The translations under genes were made by a program, and so were the position numbers. A DNA stretch of 64,000 bases from Edaphochlamys debaryana (Eukaryota > Chlorophyta > Chlorophyceae > Chlamydomonadales), in assembly GCA_016858145.1 (NCBI GenBank), contig JAEHOE010000163.1, forward strand, positions 1-64,000, written 5' to 3'. Within the stretch, counting starts at the first letter, position 1. Each line of letters begins with the position of its first letter. The notes beneath the pieces were generated by a model, which was not told the origin of the DNA, made no database searches, and saw nothing but the letters and a program-made list of their open reading frames with translations. Below are positions 44,401-54,800 of the stretch, in pieces.

Positions 44401-46230
44401 GACCCCGCCTCCCCCTCCCCCCCCTCCACCCTCCTCCCCCACAGGTGCAAGTGCCAGAACGCCCGCTTCGCCACGCCCTTCGCCGCCGACCCCGTGATGT
44501 ACGAGCAGCCCGGCCGTACGGACGATACGACGCTGTACTGCTTCAACATCACCACCGTCGAGCCCGCGGCGGTGAGGCCCCGCCCGTGCCTCCCGGGAGC
44601 ACCCCGCCTCTGCATCAAATCGCCAGGCTCGCATGCCCCTCTCCGCCCCTTAAGCTCTCCCGCCAGCCCGTCCCCACATGCTTGACAGCCCAGTTCCCCT
44701 CCAGTCCTCACCAGCACCCTCTATCCCTTCCCCCTCTATCCCAACCATCCCCCCTGTCAGGGCCCCTGCGGCCTGCGCACCCGCCTGGACAAAGCCAAGG
44801 CCTCCCCCTTGCCCTGACCCTCTCCCTCATCCCTTCCCCCGTCCCCCCCCCCCTGTCAGGGCCCCTGCGGCCTCCGCACCCGCCTGGAGAAGGCCGAGAT
44901 CTTTGCTGACGAGGCGCAGCGCCGCCGCGTCACGGCGCTGGGGGTGATGCCGGCGGGCGCCAGCGAGTGAGCGCTCGGGGAGGGAGGGAGGGAGGGAGGA
45001 TGTGTGGCGGAAAGGTTGATGCTGGGCGGCTAGCCAGAGCGGGCCTACCCATCGAGGTCTGTTTGAAGTCCCGTGTCTGCCCCCCCTCCCCTCGCCCCCC
45101 TCCAGGATGCGGTACCTGTCCCCCAGCTGGGGCGCTAAGGGGCAGATGACGCTCAAGGCGCAGCTGGGCTGGAGCCTGGCACAGGTGGGGTGGAGGGTGG
45201 AGGGTGGGGGTGGGGGAAGAAGGGGGGAAAAGGTAGGGGGCAAAGGAAGGGGGGAAGGAAAGAGAGAAGGAAAGGGAGAAGGAAAGGGAAGAGGGTTTGG
45301 AGTTCTGGAGCCTGGCGCAGGTGGGAACACGGAGAGGGGCGGTGTGGGGAACGAAAGGGTGGGGAAAGGGAAGAGGAGAGGAAAGAGGATAGTGGGAGAG
45401 TGACAGCAAGGGTCAAGGTGGGGGGCCCACATGATGGGTGTTTGGGGCAGCGTTGCTATCTTCCCTGGGCCGAAGTGCGGGAGGTCCCGCACTCGGACCT
45501 CGGCTCCAAGCCCAAGAGTGCGAAAGCGGGCCGCACTTCGTGGCCCTTGGCGGCCCAAAACGTGCGACCGCACTTGGCAAGCGCTTGCCGCCCAGAAGTG
45601 CGGGAGAGTGCGGTGGAGTGTAGCGGAGGGCGCGGCGTTCTGGAGGCCTGTTTCAAGCGGATGAGTCTGCCTGGCTCTCGCCCTAGTGCATGAGCTGATG
45701 TAGGCGGGCAACTGGGGGTATTGAATTCCAGCAGCAACCCCGTAGTGCATGCTGCAAGTGCATGTGATGCGGGCTGGACGGTGGGGATGGGAAGGGGACT
45801 GCCTGCCCGGCTGGCCGCGCCCGTTCGGTGGGCCCGCAACCAAACTTTGCTACAAAAGTGCGGGAGCTTCCGCACATGAGGCTCTTTCCGTCACCGAAAG
45901 TGCGGGATGGCCTCACTCCCCCGCACTTCCGCACTAAGATAGCAACACTGGTTTGGGGTTACGGTAACCCGGGGCCCAACATCCATACTGCGCCCAGCCT
46001 TATCCCCCTCCCCCGAATGTTGTTCTGCGAACCTCCCTCCCGTCCCTCTCTTCCTCTCCCCCCCCCCTCCCCCCTACCAGGCCGACGGTGGTGTGGTGTG
46101 CATGGAGTTGCTCAGCGGCACCCCCCCCCAGACCTTCTGCAGGGGCGGATCCCAGCCCGGCACCTGCTTCATATCGCTCTTCGACGCAGCGCGCGCCTGC
46201 TGCCCGCTCTACGGAGCCACCAGCCTGTGA
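41439..46230 (+). CDS. pherophorin, secreted two-domain extracellular-matrix glycoprotein
   Basis: Structural glycoprotein of the volvocine cell wall/extracellular matrix. Eleven exons join in phase to 513 residues: 41439-41482, 41739-42003, 42316-42425, 42896-43308, 43545-43615, 43862-43948, 44117-44205, 44445-44571, 44860-44966, 45106-45184, 46081-46230. Signal peptide is MRLAVLVLVVVAAFGAAAAQ. Pherophorin (DUF3707) domain 1 begins YPSFPFCACTKKPSVYSL and contains FCFTLVV and CCSADLRKIEF. A Pro-rich linker spans about residues 188-225. Domain 2 begins after it (LACDVCAYL) and includes FPKCKCQNARF, LYCFNITTV and terminal FDAARACCPLYG. The paired Cys pattern (about a dozen per domain) fits the family. 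The 896-bp last intron carries a DNA transposon, and exon 9 has a decayed upstream duplicate. Related proteins are induced by sex pheromone or wounding in Volvox; nothing here shows the regulation of this one. Confidence 0.94.
44751..44800 (+). repeat. decayed duplicate of pherophorin exon 9 start and acceptor
   Basis: CCCCTGTCAG acceptor plus codons for GPCGLRTRLDKAK, a diverged copy of 44850-44899 (GPCGLRTRLEKAE). No usable donor follows, and the frame reaches a TGA within about 10 codons, so it is unlikely to be a functional alternative exon. Confidence 0.85.
45448..45950. mobile_element. non-autonomous hAT-type DNA transposon (MITE) in the last pherophorin intron
   Basis: 503-bp insert with terminal inverted repeats CAGCGTTGCTATCTT (left) and CAGTGTTGCTATCTT (right, read inward), flanked by a perfect 8-bp duplication GTTTGGGG at 45440-45447 and 45951-45958. 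About eight copies of AAGTGCGG occur in both orientations near the two ends, like transposase-binding subterminal repeats. There is no transposase-sized frame. CAG-type ends, 8-bp target duplication and subterminal repeats are the hallmarks of hAT miniature elements. Removing the element and one duplication leaves a 385-bp intron. Confidence 0.92.
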
Positions 46231-46666
46231 GTGGGCATACAGCGTTTCTGCATACAGCAACGTCGCCTCATCTGGTTGGAAGGAGCTGCAAGTGCCTCCT
46301 CGGGGTGACAACTGAAGGAGCTGGAACCGCCTGCTCCAGGGAGAGGGATGGAGCGAGGGCGCCGCGCCGCTTGCTGATGTGTGCCGCTTGCTGGACGGAG
46401 CCGTGAGCCCGTGAGGCCGGACCCTGCACGACGATACCCGGCACGGCGATAGCCGGCCATTATTTGGGGCTGGATGAGAGTCAGCAGGTGTCCCTCTTCT
46501 GCACCACCACTTCCGTACAGCCGATTTTGCTGGCGTGGATAGGAGCTAGGATGTGGAGCGCTGTTGGCTCCGTGAGCCGTAGATTGCCGTACGCCGCCGA
46601 CATTGCGGCGGCTGGCATCCTTCATCCTAGCCATTGCTGCCTATTCATGTGACTGCCAGGGGCTGC

Positions 46667-46689
46667 GTCATCACTCTATTAGTGATGAC
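46667..46689. repeat. 9-bp perfect inverted repeat
   Basis: GTCATCACT, loop CTATT, AGTGATGAC. It lies in the pherophorin 3' UTR about 440 bp after the stop, a possible small RNA hairpin. Confidence 0.8.
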
Positions 46690-46894
46690 CCCTTGGGCCC
46701 GTGACGTGACGCGAGACCGCCTGACTGAGACGACCTGACTAAGACTCAGATTCATCCGTCCCGGCTGTACATTCATACATTCCTGCATTGGGGGCTTGGG
46801 GCCTGGTGGACACACCAGGCCTTGTCGGCTGCGCCCCGCGTTTGGCCCCTGACTGATAGTCTTCCCCCGGCCCCCCGGCTGGACGAGCCTCCTT

Positions 46895-46899
46895 TGTAA
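46895..46899 (+). terminator. putative poly(A) signal TGTAA of the pherophorin gene
   Basis: First TGTAA that I find downstream of the stop at 46230, about 665 nt away, sense strand. Motif and position only. Confidence 0.5.
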
Positions 46900-47208
46900 A
46901 GCTCTCTGACCCTGACCCCTGCGACCCCCGTATGCGGTGCCGATCGTGAACAGCTGCCTTGCAGCCCGCCAGGGGCCACGTCTCACCCACCCCTACGGAA
47001 GGGCCCTCCCGCGCTCACAGCACGCTGCGAGCGGCAAGTCCAGCAGTCGGCTGCCAAAGCGGTATGCCGCCCCAGAGCACACGCGCCACTTGGGTTGCCG
47101 GCAGTGCCGTTGGAGCAAGGGGCTGGGAGGGTGGTGGAAGGCGGGCATGGCCCCTGCAAGGCACACTAGCCAGCTGCACGGCGCGGGGTGGGGTAGGGGT
47201 CGCTGGGG

Positions 47209-47280
47209 GGTCCTGTCCCCCGACGCTGGTTACACAAGGCGGCAGAAGGACGACAGGCGACAGCGTCGGGGGACAGGACC
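47209..47280. repeat. 20-bp perfect inverted repeat with 32-nt loop
   Basis: Arms GGTCCTGTCCCCCGACGCTG (47209-47228) and its exact inverse (47261-47280). The predicted RNA would be a very stable hairpin on either strand. It is intergenic, with no gene assigned. Confidence 0.93.
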
Positions 47281-48815
47281 GTGCCTGGTGCTGCGTGGGC
47301 CAGCGCCCCAGGCCGTCAGCCAGCTGCAAGGTCGGCGCTGCCGGTGGGGGCCGGCAGCCTCCGGAACTTGGGCAGCAGCAGCAGCAGAAGCAGAAGCAGC
47401 GGCAGAGTGGGTGAGTTACGTCAGTGCCCAAACGTGCCTGCAGCAGCAGCAGCAGCCTGGGCGTGCGTGGGCGTTACGCTTGCGTGCCACCGGCAGAGGT
47501 TCGAGGGTTGGGGCCCGGTGGGAGATGGCACACAGAGCGCAGGCCCCGGGTGCCCAAGGGTTGTGGAAGCATGTATGCCGCCGGGAGTGCAGCGGCGCCC
47601 TGCGCGGGTGGCGGGTCCGGTAACAAGGGATAGAAGACATCAACGAAGCGAAGCGCTTGGTTGTGGCGTATGGCGTGTTCCGCGGACTACGCAGACCTGG
47701 GGTGACAAGGGGCGGGGGACGTAGCCGCGTGGGCCCACAGTTCGGTCTTGCCAGGTCGGTTGGGCCTCCTGCGCCAGGCCCTTCTGGGCCCTGCTCTGGG
47801 CCCTGCAGGCTAAGCCAGGTATGTGCTCTCGTTGAGCATCGTTCCCAAAAACTACACGCAGTCGCAAGGTTATAAGAAATGCAGGTCCTAAGCTTCGGTG
47901 CCAGGCCCTGGGCCCGTGGCATTCTCGACACGCCCCAACCCAGCCAGGCTTTCACCTGGGCCTTGCCCGCACATATGCACTAAGCTTGGCCGTGAAGAGC
48001 TGGCACGTCTCGGTGCCGCGCGGCCTGGGCTCTTGGTGCGGATGGGAGGGGGGCGGGGGGTAGCGGGGGTCGGGGGTGGGGCGGGCCCGGGCGGAGCTGT
48101 CGTGCAGGGCCCCGATCCCAGGCATTTAGGGCTTACCCCCCGATACCTGACTTCAAACACAGATCAGAATCGCAAGCCACTAACACAACCAGTCTCGCAC
48201 TCCTCGCACCTGCCAACCTTGCCAAGCGCGCACAAGTGAGCGTTCGGGGAGCAGATGCTGTCGCGGCCAGAGAACCGCGCTTAGGGCCGGGCCCAAAGCA
48301 GCATGCACCTGTGGGGCCACGTTGAGGTCCCGCGGCTCACCAGCGGACGCTGAAGCGCAGCGAGCGCGTCAGTCCACTCCGTTCTGCCACGACAAGCCTC
48401 GGGCCCTCGCTCCTGCCACAGGCACCCGCTGGACATCATTGACTAAGATGGAGTTTCTGCGTGCGCAGCACTAAGCCATAGATGGTGACGAGGTGCGCTC
48501 GGGGTCCCGGTAGCAAGAGGCATCCCTGCCTCGCAGCTCCTCTTCGTGCCTTGGATGCGCATTACCGTGAATCGACTTGATAAGAGCACCGCCTGCTCCA
48601 CGCTGTGCGCCGCTGCAGGTCTGATCGCTTTGCAGTCCCGAGCTCCGAGTCCCGCATGGCCCACAACAAGTCCACTCCACAACGATTAGCAGAACCAGTA
48701 GCAGCTGCAGAACAAGAACAACAAGCAACTCCACAATAGCAACGTATCACGGCTTGCGTTGACCACCAGATAACCTAGTCCCATCCCCATATCTTCCAAG
48801 CGCACACCCGCAACC

Positions 48816-51800
48816 ATGCCTCCCACCGCCCGCGCTGCGGGCAAGCTTCACCACCTGTCCAGCCACAACCACGACGCCCACGGCTGGGTGGAGGGCATCA
48901 CTAGCCTCAAGGTGGGCACCCAGCTTGGGTGGAGGGGCGGGAACTCATGCCCCGGGGACCTCTGGGCCTTTCACCTTTGACCAGATCTGCCGCCAGCTGG
49001 TCAACACACCTGGTTCAGGCCAGACTATAGCATTGTGTTTGAACGGGCGCCAAGCTGCTCTGGGCCCAGGCGGGGCTGGGCTGGGCCCAGGTCGCCAGTG
49101 GTCGCCCTCCGCCCGGCGCCCGTCTGACCCTGCAGCCCGGCGGTTGGCGCCTCTCTGCTGTGCCGCACCAGCTCTCATACTAAAGTTGTTTGGTGGATCA
49201 CCTCGGCAATTTTATTTATCTTTTATTTCAGTAACCTGCACCTGAGGCTACCTGCACCTGAGGCTACCCCTGTTGGCGGGCTCGGTTGCTACAGGAACGG
49301 CCCATGCACGTCCACGTCGTCCCTTCGCCAACTGGCGCTTGATATTCGCGATCTGGTCAGCGGCTTCGACGCACGCATCCACGCCTCCACCTCAGCACAC
49401 CCATCTCCCGCTCCTTCCCCCACCCCCACCGACCAGGCTGACGACCGGGCGGTGGAGCTGCTGGCGGATGAGCCCGAGCGCCTGCCGGGCGGTGAGGGGG
49501 GCTTGTCTGTTTTTGTGGGGGTGGTATGCACAGGGGGAGGGCTTCAGGAGATGGAGTGGTTTGGGTTGAGGGGACTAGGGGCTTGGGGCTCGGCCACCAC
49601 ACAACAATGCAACGGAGCCGGGCCGCCCTCACCACTGAGAGTTCGCTCCCCTCACCTCGCCCTTCAGCCCTTCCCACGCCCGCGGCCCCCTCCCCACCCT
49701 GCCCCCCTCCTCTCTCGCCCCCCGCTGCAGCAATGAACGGCGCCGCCAGCGCCACCGCTGCGGCGGCGGCCGTTGCGGCCCGCGCCGCCGCCAAGCCGGG
49801 GGCCGAGCCCCCCGCCGATGGCGCTGCGCCGGTGGGTGTTGTTGGGTAGTGTTGTGTGCGTGAAGGGCTGCGCGCATGAGCCAGGGAGTCGGAGTCGGTG
49901 TGGTGTGGTGTGTTGAGGCCTCCCTCGGGGGCCGAGGGCGCATGGGCTGGGGGTGCGGACGCTTGGCCCGGCCCTGACCCTCAGGCCCCGTCCCACCCGG
50001 CCTGCCATTCCAGCTCTGACCCGCTTCCCGACACCCATCACCACACGCCGGTGCACGCTCCTTCCCTCTTCCCGACCCCAACGCCCCTGACCCCCGTGCC
50101 CCTGACCCCTGTGCCCCCGTCCCCCTGCCCTGTCCGCGTGCGCAGGCCGCTGCGGGCTCCGCCGGCGGCGCCGACCCCGCCGGCTCCGCTGCCCCCGGCC
50201 TGGTGGCTGTGACCCGGGCGGAGGACTTCGAGGGGGTGCTGCAGCACGCACTGGAGATTATGGCGGCGGAGGTGGGGAGGGGGCGGGGGGGTTTCGACAT
50301 TGCTTGCTCAAGCCACCATTGCGCATCCTGCACCCTCTGTACCTCTACACGCAGAGCTTCCCTGGTCCAAGCGACGCGATCCCGCTTGGCAGTTAACACC
50401 CCCTCGCCTCCACCCCCGTCCCCTGCCCCTGCCCAGATCGAGGCTGTTGGCGAGATGGTGCTGGAGGTGGGCGCCCCCCTGGGCTGGGGCCCCGTGGGCC
50501 TGAGCCCCGAGCAGCTGGCCGTGTGCCTGCAGCGCATTCGGGCGGTCACGGAGCCGCTGGCGGTGGGTGGCATCCTCTGAGGGATGGGAGGTGGGAGGGA
50601 AGGGAGGGGCCACGGGGGGTGGAGGAGGGTTTGGGATGGTCGGATGGCGGTGGGTGCATGGAGGGGGAGGGTTGCGGCGACAGCGAGGACAGCCTCTGCG
50701 TCCAGGGAGGCAGGGGCCAGCGTACGGGCAATGGTGGCAATGGCCAAGTGGGGCGGCATCCGCGTTCTGCACCATTGGGCGCGGCCTAGCATGAATGCCT
50801 GGTTAGGATCGCCGGGGTGCGGGTCTCACCGTTTGCGCCGCCCTTGAACCGTCCCCATCCTAACCCCCCTCCCCCCCCCCCCAGGTGGACTCCACGGTGG
50901 TTCTGCAGCGGACCGTGCAGTTGCAGACAGCCACCGGCCCGGGTGGGTGGGGGGCAGGGGTGGGGTGGGTGCGTGGACTTCGGGTTGGCATTGTGGGTTG
51001 TGGGTTGGGGTGTGGGTCAAGTCCGCCTTGAGCTCTGACCACCCGCCGCCTCCTCCCCGCCTCACCCCTGTCTCCCCCCTCTCCCCCTCCCCCCTCGCTC
51101 CCCAGTGGACGCCGCCACTGCGGATGTGCTGCTGCGCCGCCGCCCGGGACCCCGCGGACCCACCGAGGTGGGAACCCTGGCCCGGGCCTCTGCATGGGCC
51201 TCGGGGTGTTGGGAGGGCTGAAGACAGACGGTAGTGGCGGTGGGGTCTGGCGACGGGAACCCGGGCGCGGGCCTCTGTTGCTGATGGGTTCCGAGGTCCC
51301 ATGCGGCTGCCGGGTCAGGGTCCTTCGGGGGCGAGGGGCTGAGAGGGCCATCGGCCTCGGGATCGGGATGCATGGTCGCCGCGAGCGCCGGGCCCGGACG
51401 GGAGAGACCCGGGCTGCGGACCGCACGGAGGCAAGGGACGGGGCGAGGCGCGGAGCAACGTATCCGCCATCTCCCATATCTCCCCTCCCCTCTCACCCTC
51501 CCTCCCTCCTCCCTTCCCCCTTGCATGTACCTATCTAAGCAAGGATTCCCTGGCGTCGGCGCGATCCCACTCAGCAACAAAGACCCCCTCCCCCTTCCCC
51601 TCTCAACCCTCCCCCCCCCGCCCCCCCCCCTGCCCCCAGGTGCGTGTGGCCATCATCGGCAACGTGGACTCGGGCAAGTCCACCATGGTGGGGGTGCTCA
51701 CGCGCTCCATGCTGGACGACGGAAGGGGGCTGGCGCGGTCCAAGGTGGGGGGGGGGCGGGGGCGGGTGGGGGGGGACATCGGAGGGGCATGAGGGCGAAA

Positions 51801-54800
51801 CTGGTAAACTGGTAGGCGAAGTGCGGCCGGGGTTGGGGCGCGGCCGGGGAGATCCTTGACGCTACGGGTCGAGCGATGGGCGGCAGGGCCAAGTGGCAGG
51901 GCTCTGGCGAGTGCCAAGGGTGCAAGCGCTTGCGGTCACCCCAAGCCATACGTCCTCGCCTCCACCCTACCCCCCCCCCCCCCCAGGTGTTCAAGCACCA
52001 CCACGAGGAGACCACCGGCCGCACCTCCTCCATCGGGCAGCACACGCTGTGCCTGGACCCCAAGGGGGCCATCCTCAACGACGCGGCCTTCAGGCGAGAA
52101 GGAGGGGGGGCGGGGGGGTGGGGGGCCGAGTAGGGAGGTGGGTTGGGGAGGTGGGGCAAGGTGGTATTGGGGCGCGGCCTTCATGAGAGCAGGGGGCATG
52201 TGGTGGAGCGTCTAGGCCCCGCGTTGGCTCGGCAGGAGGCTTCCGGCGAGCGAGGGGCTGGTCGAGTGGGGGGGGGGGTTCGGGCTGGGCGCGTGTCTGC
52301 CCTCGTTAGGCAGGCAGGGTGCCCCCGGGGGTTGGTCGGAGAGGCCCTTCGACTGCTGCCAGCCGCTCCCCCAGCTGCACCGACGCCGGCTCAGAGTAGT
52401 GGCGTACGGGCATGGGAGTTGCACCGCGGGAAGCCCGAGCCGCCTCCAAACCCCTTGCCCCCCCCCCCCTGTGCCGCCTCCCCCCCCCCCCCCCCAGGAC
52501 CCAGACCTGCCATGAGTACATCGCCCGGGCGTCCAAGGTGCGGGGCAGGGAGAGGGCGATGGCGGAACATGGGTGTGGGGGAGGCGCTGCCTCGAGGGGG
52601 GGGGGATGGGTTGCCTGGGTAGCGCGCGGAAGCACTCCCGGGTTCATGCGCTTGGGGCCGCCAGCTGGCTGGCCGTTATGGTGGCCGTTGGGACCCGCTT
52701 TCATCCCTTCCCCTCACCCCTGGCCTTTCCCCTCCCGTCCCCCCCTTTCACACGATGGCCCCTCTCCTTCCCCCCCTCCCTGTCAGGTGATGACCCTGGT
52801 GGACCTGGCCGGCCACGAGAAGTACTTCCGCACCACCGCCTACGGCCTCACGGGCCACCTGCCCGACTACGCCTGCCTCATCGTGGGCGCCAACATGGGC
52901 GTGGTGGGCATGTGCAAGGTGAGGGGGTGAGGGGAGGGGGCTGAAAGGGGGAAGCTGGGAGAGGGGGCTGAGAGGGAGAGCGGGCGCTGGGGAGAGGCGG
53001 CACCGGGGAGAGGGGGCGGATGGCGTTCGGAGGTTCTGTCGACGGGGCGTGCGTGCGGGACGTGCGGGCCCTGGGGCTGCCCACTGGGCGTCGCCAACTT
53101 GTCTCCTCGCCCCCCCTCTCGCCCCCCCCAGGAGCACCTAGGCGTGGCGCTGGCGCTCAAGGTGCCCGTGTTCTTCGTGGTGACCAAGGTGGACATCGCG
53201 CCCGAGCACATCCTCAAGCAGACCGTGCAGGTGCGCGGGGTGGTTTGGTGCGGAGGGGTTTGTGGGTTGGGTGGCGTGCCGACCACGACCGCGACATGTC
53301 CGACTGGGATGTTGGCGGCCAGGCATGATCACTGTTCTCTTGTCTGTTGCTGTCCCTCCCCCAGAACCTGGCATCCATCCTGAAGAAGCCCGGCGTCAAG
53401 AAGAAGCCGTTCCTGGTGAAGTCGACGGAGGATGTGCTGCTGTGCGCGCGCAATATGAACACCGACTCGCTGGCGCCCATCTTCCTCACCTCGGCCGTCA
53501 CAGGTGCGGGCGAGGGGCCGTTGAGTTAGTGGGTTTCATAGAGGCAGGGTTGACCGTGAATCCCAGGCGGGGGATGCAAAACAAGATTTTGTGCCTACCC
53601 GGGTTCGAGCCGGGGTCTTCACGGCCACAACGTGATGTACTAACCACTATACGATAGGCACCTAGTACGGCACTTTGCCGCCGTACGGAACGGACATGCC
53701 CAGCAGTGCAATCTGGGCGTAGCCAGGGTGCGGAAGCTTACGGCAGCCCGAGTACGACCCACGTGCCTGCGTACGGCGTACGGCCCATCCCTCTCTGCCT
53801 GCCCGCCCCCCAACCCCCTGTCCCCTCCTCCCCCCCAGGCAAGGGCCTGGACCTGGTGCGCCTCTTCTACAACCTGCTGCCTCAGGTGGGGTTGGAGGGG
53901 GGGGCGAGGAGGGGGCACGGGTGGGGACCCTCTGTGGCTAGATAGTGCCCTGGCCGCCTGCCAAGCAACTTCTGCTGTCTGCGCTCCGGCCCCTGACCCT
54001 CTCCACCCCCTCTCTCTCCCCCGCCTCCTCTGCCCCCCCCCCCCAGCGCCACCGCTGGGTGGACAAGCAGCGCGAGCTGGCGGAGTTTGTGATCGATGAG
54101 ACGTTCGGGGTGCCGGGCGTGGGCACGGTGGTGGCGGGCACCGTCAAGCGGGGGGTCATCACGCCAAACACGGTGCTGCTGCTGGGTGAGGATGGGAGGG
54201 GCAGGGAGACCGGGGGAGGGGGCGCTGAGGGGCAGGCTTGTGGTGGTGGGTCACCAGGGAAAGCAGGTTCGCTGAAGCAGGTTCGCCACACACTGGTTGC
54301 GGAGGGTAAGTGTATACTCCTCATTCCTCCTGACCCCGTGCATGCCTCCATGACCACTACGACCCCGCGCAGGCCCTGACATTGGCGACGGCTGCTTCAA
54401 GTCCGCCGCCATCAAGGTAAGCGTGCGACCGGCGGTCGCAGCAAGTGGCCTCCGCACGAATGGATGCCTCTGGCACTGAAGCCCGAAACTGCTAGCGTCT
54501 TGTAGACGTTTGTGCCAGGCGACTGGCGAGTGCTCGAGGCGAGTGCTCAAGCGTCCTCCCTTCCCTCCTACCACCCCCCCTTCAGTCCATCCACTACAAG
54601 CGCCTGCCCGTGGGTATGGTGGTGGCGGGGCAGACGGCGGCGCTGGCGCTCAAGAAGACCAAGCGCAGCCAGGTGGGTCGGGGGGAGGGGCCGTTGAGGG
54701 CTGCGCGTGTGAGCTAGGGCAACGTCAAGTCGGCAGAAAGCCGGCCAGCCCCTGTGAAGATCTGTGTCTCAAAACACATAACAGCCGGCAACGCTCATTT

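Larger units (their letters stand above)
46231..48815. other. 2.6-kb gap between pherophorin and GTPase genes
   Basis: No gene supported. It holds the pherophorin 3' UTR (TGTAA at 46895-46899), two inverted repeats described separately, a Gln/Ala-type low-complexity stretch near 47375-47460, and the 5' flank of the GTPase. A 228-residue open frame at 46937-47623 was judged non-coding: no motif, no splice partner, composition like its surroundings. Confidence 0.45.

Noticed and set aside
44761..44810. Mutually exclusive alternative exon in the pherophorin gene
   Set aside because: The first copy lacks a donor and meets a stop, so it is better read as a decayed duplicate.
46937..47623. 228-residue plus-strand open frame in the pherophorin-GTPase gap
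   Set aside because: No signal peptide, domain or intron structure; composition equals the surrounding GC-rich DNA, and it overlaps the 20-bp inverted repeat.
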